NCBI GenBank assembly: GCA_002453315.1 | Contig: DKGO01000110.1 | Coordinates: forward strand, 1 to 20,514 | Length of the DNA: 20,514 nt | Source of the DNA: Caryophanales bacterium UBA6768 | GTDB taxonomy: Bacteria > Bacillota > Bacilli > Bacillales_D > Amphibacillaceae | Direction: 5' to 3' | In this document: one piece after another, positions 7,949 through 15,909 of the stretch | How positions within the stretch are numbered: position 1 is the stretch's first letter | Layout of the letters: every line of letters starts with the position of its first letter | Notes under the pieces: generated by a model | Seen by the model: the letters and a program-made list of their open reading frames with translations, nothing else | Told to the model about the DNA's origin: nothing | Databases searched by the model: none | Made by a program: the position numbers and the translations under genes

Positions 7949-8589
7949 ATGATCGGGAAAGGGAGTTCCTCTAAGTCGGCTTCTTCTCGATTATTTTCCA
8001 AATCGGCAACTTCCTTTTTTGTCGGCTTTGGAAATACATGTATGACAAGTATTTCTAGAATACCTTTGTATGGATTTTCCCTATCAATATGATCAAACAT
8101 CATGTGGATGACAATTGCCAGACGTTTAAATAAACGTATTCGTTCAGCAGGTTTTGGAGCAACGGCTAAAAATTCTATCAGCATTGGGATAAAATCTGCC
8201 AATTCACCATCAACCCGATTATATCCAGCTTGATTAATTGTTTTCTGCAATTTAATTAGTGCCGCCCCTCGTTTGGGACTATCACCAAATTCATGGGCTG
8301 TTAAATAAAGACCAAACTTTGATTTTAAATCAAATGTCGAAACATATAATTCTCTCAATTCCCTTAAGGAACAGCCAAATATTAATTTACATGCTTGCTT
8401 AAGGTCATTTTTTACCGATGGTAAGTCTATTTCTGTTTCAATACACTCATTGATATCAATTTTAAGCTTACTAATTGAATCTTGGGGATAACTGAGTAAA
8501 CGACAAGCAATAAGTAGTATTGCTTGCACTTGTCGTGAAATCAAAGTGTGTTCACCTTCGCTCATGATTGATTCGCTGTTTTCCAACAT
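7939..8589 (-). CDS. narJ: Nitrate reductase assembly chaperone (delta subunit)
   Basis: A TorD/NarJ-family chaperone (216 residues) that binds apo-NarG and helps molybdenum cofactor insertion and membrane attachment; it is not part of the final enzyme. The typical segment ELYVSTFDL...LYLTAHEFGDSPKRGAAL lies near residues 80-112, and the protein is predicted mostly helical. ATG 8589 shares its A with the narH TGA stop (TGATG), with AAAGGGG 9 nt upstream, so translation is probably coupled; an in-frame TTG at 8598 is less likely. It is somewhat longer than the roughly 184 residues I recall for B. subtilis NarJ, with an acidic C-terminal tail that runs into the boundary repeat of the narJ-narI gap. 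Confidence 0.93.
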   Translation of the reverse strand: MLENSESIMSEGEHTLISRQVQAILLIACRLLSYPQDSISKLKIDINECIETEIDLPSVKNDLKQACKLIFGCSLRELRELYVSTFDLKSKFGLYLTAHEFGDSPKRGAALIKLQKTINQAGYNRVDGELADFIPMLIEFLAVAPKPAERIRLFKRLAIVIHMMFDHIDRENPYKGILEILVIHVFPKPTKKEVADLENNREEADLEELPFPIMYQ

Positions 8590-10097
8590 CACTTCCAACC
8601 CCTTTCATAAGCGAATGTAGCAGCGGCACCTTCACGGGGAGCAATTTCTTCCAAACTACACGCCCCTTGTTCAAAATATAATTCATCTTCCCCATCCATT
8701 TCCCTACGCCCTGTTGGGATAACAAAACGTTCCTTATACTTGGCAACGCCTAATAATCGGGCCATTTCTTCCACCTCTTCTGGACTTGTTCCCGCTTCTT
8801 TAACAAGTTCACTTTGTCTGAATTCGTCAATACCTCCAACTGTTTTTCCACGCATATAAACACGCATTGCCGTTAATTTCAACAAGACATTGCGGATAAC
8901 TTTTGTATCACCAGCAGTTAGTAAACTCGCTAAATATTCCATCGGAATCCGCATTTGGTCAACAGCTGGAATATAGCCATCCGTACTTAATTCATCCTCA
9001 TTTGTAATATGGTTCATAATTGGGCTGAGCGGGGGCACGTACCAAACCATAGGCATTGTCCGATATTCCGGATGCAGTGGTAGGGCAATTTTCCATTTAA
9101 TGGCCATTTTGTATACGGGAGATTCTTGTGCCGCCTCTAACCAAGGATCTGTTATTCCAGCTTCCCGTGCCTTTTCCTGAATACCGGGGTCAAATGGATC
9201 AAGAAAACAACTGAGCTGAACCTCATATAAATCTTGTGGATCTTCAACAGAAGCTGCTGCCTTCACTTTATCTGCATCATACAAAATGACACCGATATAC
9301 CGAATTCGACCAACACATGTTTCCGAACAAATGGTTGGCAGACCTGCCTCTGTTCTTGGATAACAGAAATTACATTTTTCTGCCTTATGTGTGTTCCAAT
9401 TGTAATACACTTTATGATAGGGACAACCACTCATACAAAATCGCCAACCACGACAAGCCTCCTGATCGACAAGCACAATACCGTCTTCTTCCCTTTTATA
9501 TAAGGCACCGGTTGGACAAGAAGCTACACAAGACGGATTTAAGCAATGTTCACAAATACGCGGTAAATACATCATGAATGTTTTTTCATATTCCATCGAA
9601 ATATGTTCCTGTAATTTTTGCACATTCGGGTCCATTGGGACGATTTCACTGCCACCAGCAAGATCGTCATCCCAATTTGACCCCCATTCTGGTTTATCAA
9701 TAAACTTTCCGGTAATTTGCGACTTTGGTTGAGCCACTGGTAAGTTTTTCGACTTTTCACTGTGAATTAAATTGTCATAATCATACGTCCATGGCTCATA
9801 ATAGTCATCCATATTAGCCATATTCGGATTATAAAAAATATTCGCTAACTTGGAAATCGGACCGCCTGCTTTTAATTTCAGTTTGCCTTTTTTTAATTCC
9901 CAACCACCTTTATATCTATCCCTATCCTCCCATGATTTAGGGTATCCAGGGCCAGGTCTTGTTTCTACATTATTAAACCACATATATTCCGTACCAACCC
10001 GATTCGTCCACATATTTTTACATGTCACTGAACAGGTATGACATCCAATACATTTATCTAAATGCATCACCATCGCAACTTGGGCTTTAATTCTCAA
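8589..10097 (-). CDS. narH: Respiratory nitrate reductase beta subunit (Fe-S)
   Basis: Electron-transfer subunit carrying three [4Fe-4S] clusters and one [3Fe-4S] cluster between NarI and NarG. From the chosen start it has 502 residues. Ligand groups are C16/C19/C22/C26, C182/C185/C190/C194, C215/W218/C221/C225 (the Trp marks the [3Fe-4S] site) and C242/C245/C257/C261, all as in the family. TTG 10097 gives MRIKAQVAMV, matching the usual NarH N-terminus, and has GGAGG 9 nt upstream; the in-frame TTG 10106 directly abuts that site and is unlikely. It overlaps the end of narG by 11 nt, so the two subunits are likely co-translated. Confidence 0.96.
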   Translation of the reverse strand: MRIKAQVAMVMHLDKCIGCHTCSVTCKNMWTNRVGTEYMWFNNVETRPGPGYPKSWEDRDRYKGGWELKKGKLKLKAGGPISKLANIFYNPNMANMDDYYEPWTYDYDNLIHSEKSKNLPVAQPKSQITGKFIDKPEWGSNWDDDLAGGSEIVPMDPNVQKLQEHISMEYEKTFMMYLPRICEHCLNPSCVASCPTGALYKREEDGIVLVDQEACRGWRFCMSGCPYHKVYYNWNTHKAEKCNFCYPRTEAGLPTICSETCVGRIRYIGVILYDADKVKAAASVEDPQDLYEVQLSCFLDPFDPGIQEKAREAGITDPWLEAAQESPVYKMAIKWKIALPLHPEYRTMPMVWYVPPLSPIMNHITNEDELSTDGYIPAVDQMRIPMEYLASLLTAGDTKVIRNVLLKLTAMRVYMRGKTVGGIDEFRQSELVKEAGTSPEEVEEMARLLGVAKYKERFVIPTGRREMDGEDELYFEQGACSLEEIAPREGAAATFAYERGWK

Positions 10098-13000
10098 GCC
10101 AATCAACCTCCTTCAATTTTCTAATGACTGCAACAGTATCTCTCTGTTGACCAGTTGGCCCATAATAATTAAAACCATAGCTAAGCTGGGAATAACCACC
10201 AATCATATGGGTTGGTTTCACGGTTATTCGTGTCACACTGTTGTGGGTGCCTCCCCGCTGTTTATTAATCACGGTTCCGGGAACACCTAATGTTCGGTCT
10301 TGGGCATGATACATGTAAGCCAGTCCCTTAGGAATCCTGTAGGTGAGAACAACTCGGGCTGAAATGACACCATTTCGGTTATACACTTCAATCCAATCGT
10401 TGTCTTTTAGACCAATAGAGGCACCATCTTTTTCGTTCATCCAAACGACTTGCCAACCTCTAAACAATTGCGACATGGCGGTTGTGTCCGTGAACATCGT
10501 ATGAATCCCCCACTTTTGGTGAGGGGTTAAATACCTTACTGTGATGGAAGGCCCATTTTCTTTTACCCCTTTTTCCCCGGGTAAAAAAGGATCACGATAT
10601 AACGGCGGTAAGTACAATGGCAGACTTTCCCCGTAATCAAGCATCATTTCATGGTCAAGATAAAAACTTTGTCTGCCCGTTAACGTTCTCCAAGGAATGT
10701 TGTATTCCGTATTGACCGTAAAAGGGGAGTAGCGGCGATTGTCTTTTTCCAAACCACTCCATACGGGAGTTGAGATGGCATGTTTTGGCTGTGCTGTCAA
10801 ATCTTCCAACGTATAATCTTCTTCTTCACGCCCTTTAGCAATGTCACTTAAGTCCTGCCCAGTATTTTTCGCTAATGACCTCCAGCCTTCAACAGCCCGT
10901 TTCCCGTTTGTCGCTCCAGACATAAGCAGGATGGCATCAATTGCCTTTTTATCCGTATATAAATCGGGCATCCCTTTACCGATGCCCTCACGTTTTGATA
11001 ACCCTAGTCTTTTTTCGAGTTCTTTATAAACTGGTTCCCCATTGATTTGGACACCCTTTGCCCCATAACCATTTTTAAGTTCAGGACCGACCGTGATCAT
11101 TTTGTCATAGACTTTAGGGAAATCCCTTTTAACAATTTGAAAATTCGGCATTGTTTTCCCCGGAATTGCCTCTATATCTTCTTTGCGCCAATCTTTTATT
11201 TCACCCAACGGCTGGGAAATTTCTCCCTTGGAATCGTGTCCAAGCGGAGTCATCATTAAATCCTCACTCTCGGGTAAATGCTTTTCAGCAAGTTCGGAAA
11301 AAGTTTTTGAAATTTCTCGAAATGTGTCCCAATCACTCTTTGCTTGCCATGGCGGCGAGATCGCAGCGTTAAATGGATGGACAAATGGGTGCATGTCTGT
11401 ACTGCTAATATCATACTTTTCATACCAAGTTGCCGCAGGAAGTACGATATCAGAGAAAAGTCCGGAACTTGTCATTCTAAAGTCAATGCTGACGAGTAAA
11501 TCTACCTTTCCTTTAGGTGCTTCCTCCGTAACATTGACAGTTTCCGGCTGCCAAGAATTCTCGGTATCAGATAAAATTTGGTCTTCCCCACCGATAAGGT
11601 GCCTTGCAAAATACTCATGACCTTTTCCACTATCACCAAGCAGGTTGGAACGCCAGTTAAAAAATACCCTTGGAAAGTTTTTTGGATCATCGGGATTTTC
11701 AATTGCCCAGTCAATTTTTTCTTCTTTAATCTGGGATACAACATCATCAATAACTTCCTTTTCAGTTGTAGCTCCCTTTGCTCTAGCTTGCTTCACAAGA
11801 TCAATAGAATTTTGTGAAAACTGTGGAAACGATGGGAGCCATCCTAATCTAGCTGACAGGGCATTCACATCAGCAGGATGCATTTTGTTGTATTTACCGT
11901 CCCAAGCAGTTTGTTTATTTAAATCGATATTCGATTCATAACGAAATTGATCAGTAGCAAAATAAAAATAAGATGTTCCATTTTGCAGACGAGGTGGTTT
12001 AATCCAGTCCCCAGCAAAAGCAACTTGCTGCCAGCCTTCAAGTGGTCGTACTTTTTCTTGCCCAACATAATGTGCCCAGCCACCACCATTGACACCTTGA
12101 GAACCTGTTAATAACACAAGATTTAGAATGGATCGATATATTTGATCACTGTGGAACCAATGGTTTGTGCCGCCCCCCATGGCAATCATTGATTTCCCAT
12201 GAGTTCGTGCAGCATTATCAGCAAATTCCCTGGCAACTTGAATGACATGATTTTTATGTACACCTGTGATACTTTCCTGCCAAGCTGGAGTATATCCTTT
12301 TGGATCATCATAGTCGGCCGGATAATCCCCCGAAAGTCCCCGAGAAATTCCCGTATGGGCGAGCATTAAATCAAACACCGTTGTCACTTTAAGCTGATCG
12401 CCATGTTTATTTTTAATGTACTTTACTGGCACACCACGTTTGAGTGTACCGCCGGTTTCTTCGGAAAAATAAGGGAAGGTGACCATGGCAATCTCATCAG
12501 CATCATGAATAAAGGTTAATTTCGGGTCTATCTTTGATCCATCTGACCGTGTTAATTCCAAATTCCAATTGTTGTTCTCATCCCAACGATGTCCTTGCGT
12601 ACCATTTGGTATTTCAAGCTGACCAGTTGGCTCATCAATCAACACCGTTTTCCATTCACCAAGTGCCTCATTGTCATGGATATCAGATGAACGTAAAAAA
12701 CGCCCGGAACGGCAATCTGTTTCATTTTCATTGAGGATGACGAGAAAAGGTAGATCCGTAAATTTTTTGACATAATCGATAAAATAGGGAACCTCTTTAT
12801 TGACGTAAAATTCTTGCAATATCACATGTGTCATTGCCATCGCAAGGGCTGCATCTGTTCCTGCTTTCGCTGGCAGCCAAATATCGGCAAATTTTTCATA
12901 TTCAGCATAGTCTGGGCTGACACCGACTACTTTTGTCCCATTGTATCTAGCTTCAACCATAAAATGGGCATCAGGTGTCCTTGTTTGCGGTAAGTTTGTA

Positions 13001-13767
13001 CCCCAAATGATAAAATATTTCGCATTATACCAATCAGCACTTTCTGGGACGTCTGTTTGCTCTCCCCATACCTGTGGCGATGCTGGAGGCAGATCGGCAT
13101 ACCAATCATAAAAACTCAAAATCGTTCCGCCGATTAAAGACAAAAAACGTGTCCCAGCAGCATAGCTGACCATCGACATGGCTGGGATTGGGCTAAAGCC
13201 AACAACCCGATCAGGGCCGTATTTTTTTATCGTATAAATGGAGGAAGCAGCAATAATTTCTTGCACTTCCTGCCAATGAGCACGGACGAATCCACCTTTA
13301 CCCCTTGCATTGACATATTGTGCCCTTTTTTTAGGATCTGTGACAATAATCTCCCAAGCTTCTACAGGGTCAAGTCCTCGGTCCCGTTCCGCCTGCCACA
13401 GCTCATATAAATCACCACGAATATACGGATATTTCACGCGAACTGGGCTATATGTATACCAAGAAAAACTAGCCCCACGCGGGCAACCACGTGGTTCATA
13501 TTCCGGAAAGTCATCGCCTGTGGATGGGTAATCGGTTTGTTGTATTTCCGATGTGATAATTCCGTCTTTCACGTAAATTTTCCAACTACATGATCCCGTG
13601 CAATTAACACCATGTGTGGAACGAACAACTTTATCATATTGCCATCTTCGACGATAAATATCTTCAGAATCCCTTGGGCGTGTACTCTCTTCCGTCCATC
13701 CGTCGTTTAACCGTTTCCCTTCCTTTAGATGCTTTAGTGTTTCAATTAATTTATTCGTTTTTCTCAC
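10087..13767 (-). CDS. narG: Respiratory nitrate reductase alpha subunit (molybdenum)
   Basis: Catalytic subunit that reduces nitrate to nitrite at the Mo-bis-MGD centre on the cytoplasmic face. It has 1226 residues, close to the Bacillus (about 1228) and E. coli (1247) proteins. The FS0 [4Fe-4S] ligands are H52, C56, C60 and C95 (HGVNCTGSC...RGCPRG). The molybdenum-ligand Asp lies in SFYDWYADLPPASPQ, D221 by my count. The GTG start at 13767 has AAGGAG 10 nt upstream and lies two bases after the preceding small gene. No twin-arginine signal is visible beyond the usual vestigial N-terminus. No frameshift or missing ligand was seen, so the enzyme should be functional. Confidence 0.97.
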   Translation of the reverse strand: MRKTNKLIETLKHLKEGKRLNDGWTEESTRPRDSEDIYRRRWQYDKVVRSTHGVNCTGSCSWKIYVKDGIITSEIQQTDYPSTGDDFPEYEPRGCPRGASFSWYTYSPVRVKYPYIRGDLYELWQAERDRGLDPVEAWEIIVTDPKKRAQYVNARGKGGFVRAHWQEVQEIIAASSIYTIKKYGPDRVVGFSPIPAMSMVSYAAGTRFLSLIGGTILSFYDWYADLPPASPQVWGEQTDVPESADWYNAKYFIIWGTNLPQTRTPDAHFMVEARYNGTKVVGVSPDYAEYEKFADIWLPAKAGTDAALAMAMTHVILQEFYVNKEVPYFIDYVKKFTDLPFLVILNENETDCRSGRFLRSSDIHDNEALGEWKTVLIDEPTGQLEIPNGTQGHRWDENNNWNLELTRSDGSKIDPKLTFIHDADEIAMVTFPYFSEETGGTLKRGVPVKYIKNKHGDQLKVTTVFDLMLAHTGISRGLSGDYPADYDDPKGYTPAWQESITGVHKNHVIQVAREFADNAARTHGKSMIAMGGGTNHWFHSDQIYRSILNLVLLTGSQGVNGGGWAHYVGQEKVRPLEGWQQVAFAGDWIKPPRLQNGTSYFYFATDQFRYESNIDLNKQTAWDGKYNKMHPADVNALSARLGWLPSFPQFSQNSIDLVKQARAKGATTEKEVIDDVVSQIKEEKIDWAIENPDDPKNFPRVFFNWRSNLLGDSGKGHEYFARHLIGGEDQILSDTENSWQPETVNVTEEAPKGKVDLLVSIDFRMTSSGLFSDIVLPAATWYEKYDISSTDMHPFVHPFNAAISPPWQAKSDWDTFREISKTFSELAEKHLPESEDLMMTPLGHDSKGEISQPLGEIKDWRKEDIEAIPGKTMPNFQIVKRDFPKVYDKMITVGPELKNGYGAKGVQINGEPVYKELEKRLGLSKREGIGKGMPDLYTDKKAIDAILLMSGATNGKRAVEGWRSLAKNTGQDLSDIAKGREEEDYTLEDLTAQPKHAISTPVWSGLEKDNRRYSPFTVNTEYNIPWRTLTGRQSFYLDHEMMLDYGESLPLYLPPLYRDPFLPGEKGVKENGPSITVRYLTPHQKWGIHTMFTDTTAMSQLFRGWQVVWMNEKDGASIGLKDNDWIEVYNRNGVISARVVLTYRIPKGLAYMYHAQDRTLGVPGTVINKQRGGTHNSVTRITVKPTHMIGGYSQLSYGFNYYGPTGQQRDTVAVIRKLKEVDWLEN

Positions 13768-13769
13768 AT

Positions 13770-14042
13770 TTAGTCATCTCCTTGATCCATCGTGTCTATT
13801 GGATTAAAACGCTCACCGACAAGACGAAAGCTCCCCTCTTTCTCTTTAAATTCCTCTTGAAAAACAAGATAATTCGGTGCATTTGATGCAACTAAAATCA
13901 AACGATCTAATCTGTCCAAGTCACTGATATTATAAATTTCTTCTATCATTTTTGGTGATATATCACCAAAACGCATTCGTATGATGTAAATTAAATCTTC
14001 CCTATCATGAACGAATTGGGCTTCCTCTTCCATTGAAAACAT
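13770..14042 (-). CDS. Small acidic protein of unknown function ahead of narG
   Basis: A 90-residue protein that I do not recognise. It is acidic and probably helical, with a segment of Leu/Asp-rich character (SDLDRLDRLILVASNA, about 39-54). The segment from MRFG to that helix faintly recalls short C-terminal helices of Rpn/DUF4351-type proteins, but this is only an impression. There are no membrane segments and no cysteines. AGGAGG lies 7 nt before ATG 14042. The stop is two bases before the narG start, so it is clearly co-transcribed with narG and probably translationally linked. A role in nitrate reductase assembly or regulation is inference from position. Confidence 0.8.
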   Translation of the reverse strand: MFSMEEEAQFVHDREDLIYIIRMRFGDISPKMIEEIYNISDLDRLDRLILVASNAPNYLVFQEEFKEKEGSFRLVGERFNPIDTMDQGDD

Positions 14043-14069
14043 GTGATTTCCTCCTGCAATTTATGACAT

Positions 14070-14387
14070 TTATGGCTTCATCATTTTAAAATAATCAGCA
14101 ACCATTGCCTTTTTACACACTTTGGCTACTTCATCAATAAAGATTGTAAAATCATCTTCATGATTTTGTAGTGATGTAAATGAAAAAAAGGCTTCTTTCG
14201 ATTGTTTATAGTCTTCTCCATATCGAATCTTAATTTTTAGTCCAGTTATTCCAGTCATAGCGACTATTTCTACATCGTAGGAGTGGATGTTATACGTGTC
14301 ATTCAACTTATTTACGATGTAATGATAAAGTTTTGGATCGACAATACGAAGTGATTTTGTCATGTTTTCATCGATTTTATTCACCAT
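14070..14387 (-). CDS. Small protein of unknown function in the nar operon
   Basis: A 105-residue protein that I do not recognise. It looks like a mixed alpha/beta fold: an N-terminal helix (about 14-31), beta-like stretches (HSYDVEIVAMTG, GLKIKIRYG) and a C-terminal amphipathic helix (DEVAKVCKKAMVADYFKMM). It has a single cysteine and no membrane segment. ATG 14387 is preceded by a run of six G residues at about 8 nt. It sits 27 nt before the next small gene and 18 nt after the hemerythrin-like gene, all on the same strand, so it belongs to the nar transcript. Cytoplasmic location is inferred from the absence of a signal peptide. Confidence 0.78.
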   Translation of the reverse strand: MVNKIDENMTKSLRIVDPKLYHYIVNKLNDTYNIHSYDVEIVAMTGITGLKIKIRYGEDYKQSKEAFFSFTSLQNHEDDFTIFIDEVAKVCKKAMVADYFKMMKP

Positions 14388-14405
14388 TAAAAAGACCCCC
14401 CACCA

Positions 14406-14822
14406 TTAATGATGCGGCAGAATACGTTCCTCATCACGATTATGTATCCTATCTACCAAGACAAGGGACTGAAATCGCTGCAAAACGTCATCATTGATAT
14501 CCCCTTCATCAAGTATTTCCTTAATTTCATTTATCAGAATACGCAGTATATCATGGTCACGTATAAGCCCAATAATGGTGTCGTTTAACAACGGGGATTC
14601 TTTCACTAACTCTTTATATAAACCCCTTTCTTCAGCAGCAGCATGTTGAAGTGTTCGTGTTTCCCAATGCTCTACCACTATAAAAGCAACTTCTAAAGCC
14701 TTTTCTAACTCATTATTTTTCAAAAGCCCTTCTAATAGCCCGTTTAATTCAATTGCTTCCATTAATGCTGCCTCATGGATGGCAGAATGACTATCAATGT
14801 GTTTCAAACCGGGTCCAGACAT
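14406..14822 (-). CDS. Hemerythrin-like (HHE) domain protein
   Basis: A 138-residue four-helix-bundle protein of the hemerythrin HHE cation-binding type, expected to hold a non-heme di-iron site. Candidate ligands are H12/H16 in SHSAIHEA, H52, H60 with E64 (LQHAAAEE), H90 in RDHD, and H127 with E131 (HNRDEE), giving the family's pattern of one or two His per helix plus carboxylates. ATG 14822 has GGGGAGGAG about 7 nt upstream. Proteins of this family sense or bind oxygen or nitric oxide, or repair iron centres (as YtfE/ScdA do). In a nitrate respiration operon a protective or sensing role against oxygen or nitric oxide is plausible, but not shown by sequence. Confidence 0.85.
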   Translation of the reverse strand: MSGPGLKHIDSHSAIHEAALMEAIELNGLLEGLLKNNELEKALEVAFIVVEHWETRTLQHAAAEERGLYKELVKESPLLNDTIIGLIRDHDILRILINEIKEILDEGDINDDVLQRFQSLVLVDRIHNRDEERILPHH

Positions 14823-14870
14823 TAAAAACTCCTCCCCTTCATGTTTTGTTATATAACTGTTCTCATTGTT

Positions 14871-15047
14871 TTATTTCATTTCTAATTTCTTTAAAAGATT
14901 CGTATTTTTATTTACTTTACGCTCATTCCGACTACGAATATTCTTTAATTTCTGAATAAATTTTTCATAATCGTTTTCCCAAAATTGGTAATCGTAGCTA
15001 AAACTATCATGACCAGAATAAGGAATATTTATGCAACAATTTTCCAT
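14871..15047 (-). CDS. Small (58-residue) protein leading the nar operon
   Basis: A short protein that I do not recognise. The N-terminal part, MENCCINIPYSGHDSFSYDY, is rich in Cys, His, Tyr and Asp; the C-terminal half is strongly basic and helical (KLKNIRSRNERKVNKN). AAGGA lies 9 nt before ATG 15047; the in-frame ATG 15056 overlaps that site and is unlikely. It is 48 nt upstream of the hemerythrin-like gene on the same strand and follows a terminator, so it is probably the first gene of the operon. The vicinal cysteines could bind metal, but nothing proves it. It could also be a leader peptide or a chance frame. Confidence 0.55.
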   Translation of the reverse strand: MENCCINIPYSGHDSFSYDYQFWENDYEKFIQKLKNIRSRNERKVNKNTNLLKKLEMK

Positions 15048-15056
15048 TACTACCAT

Positions 15057-15150
15057 TCCTTAAAAAATCTGCATTTCTTTCTAGTTACATTTGTTGTTTG
15101 CTTCCTAAACAGCTTCCTACAACGACCAAACCAGTCCGGAATTTATTCAA
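15057..15150 (-). promoter_or_regulatory. Presumed nar operon promoter region with direct repeat
   Basis: This is the only free space between the upstream terminator and the first nar-operon gene, so the promoter should lie here. It holds a direct repeat of GCTTCCTA at 15100-15107 and 15112-15119 (TAGGAAGC on the minus strand), 12 bp apart. I found no TGTGA-N6-TCACA Fnr site and no consensus -35/-10 pair; a weak TAACTA lies downstream of the repeats. The repeat could bind a response regulator; this is inference. Confidence 0.4.
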
Positions 15151-15206
15151 CAAAAAAATCCTATTCAGTTGATAGAGAAAAACTCCCTCTACCCTTTGAA
15201 TAGGAT
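15151..15206 (-). terminator. Strong terminator of the acyltransferase/membrane-protein operon
   Basis: On the minus strand ATCCTATTCA (15206-15197) pairs with TGAATAGGAT (15167-15158), a perfect 10-bp stem, with a second small stem (TAGAG/CTCTA) in the loop, followed directly by a run of T residues (15158-15152). It ends the operon to the right and insulates the nar operon. Confidence 0.88.
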
Positions 15207-15240
15207 CTTTGTATCTTTAATTTCTTCATAATCACTTTTT

Positions 15241-15909
15241 TTAAAAATGAAACCGTCGAATCAATTCTTCTTTAAAAATTTTATAAGAAAACAGCCAAAA
15301 ACCAAGAAAAGTAAGAGATGCATACACACTTGTGATGATGGATGGCCAAAATATCGTGGAAACCCCCGTGAAGAAGATGCCAATTGGAAGAAATCCTAAT
15401 AATATCAAGGTTAATATAAAACCAACATATTCATTCCAATGCATTCTTTTCTTCACAATGATGATCGTTGTGACAAGAGTGGCAGTAATAATCAGGAAAG
15501 GGACGATAAAATTGACCGACCAACGCCAAAATCCTGACAAAATATCAATTACGATGACTAAACCAGTTAGGCTAATCACTTGATAAACAATCTTTGCCCC
15601 CATATGTGCCGATGAAATAATCGTATGATTAATTGCCACTAAAAGATAAAATATCGCTGCCGCGACATAATATACCCAGAAAAATTGCGGTGTTAAAAAA
15701 ATATTAATCAATAAACTTGCACTTAAAATGACCACAGATATAAATATCATTAATCTCAAGAAAAAAGCATTTCTTACCCTTTGATTTGTAGGTTGATAAA
15801 TAGGATATCTATTCACCTTCCGATCCAACATTTCCTCAGGCATATATTGTAAGCATAAAGGGCATGTACCATCCTCTATCCATACGTTACAATTTGTACA
15901 TTGGTTCAC
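15241..15909 (-). CDS. Zinc-ribbon multi-spanning membrane protein (DUF6320-like)
   Basis: A 222-residue membrane protein. The first 20 residues carry CxxC pairs (C4/C7 and C16/C19), a zinc-ribbon type knuckle on the cytoplasmic side. About six hydrophobic helices follow from residue 50, and the C-terminus is basic. This layout matches what I recall as DUF6320, a family without known function. The GTG start at 15909 overlaps the stop of the upstream acyltransferase gene by 4 nt and has a G-run 7 nt upstream, so the two proteins are made together. A partnership, for example presenting a membrane lipid or alcohol substrate to the acyltransferase, is inference. Confidence 0.75.
   Translation of the reverse strand: MNQCTNCNVWIEDGTCPLCLQYMPEEMLDRKVNRYPIYQPTNQRVRNAFFLRLMIFISVVILSASLLINIFLTPQFFWVYYVAAAIFYLLVAINHTIISSAHMGAKIVYQVISLTGLVIVIDILSGFWRWSVNFIVPFLIITATLVTTIIIVKKRMHWNEYVGFILTLILLGFLPIGIFFTGVSTIFWPSIITSVYASLTFLGFWLFSYKIFKEELIRRFHF

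Noticed and set aside
9234..9577. Plus-strand Cys-rich open frames opposite narH
   Set aside because: They mirror the cysteine-motif region of narH on the other strand and have no independent coding signal.
11047..11941. Plus-strand open frames opposite narG
   Set aside because: They are antisense to a clearly intact coding gene, lack credible starts and ribosome binding sites, and their translations resemble no family.
15057..15150. Fnr box for the nar operon
   Set aside because: Searched by eye for TGTGA-N6-TCACA and near matches; none found in the leader.
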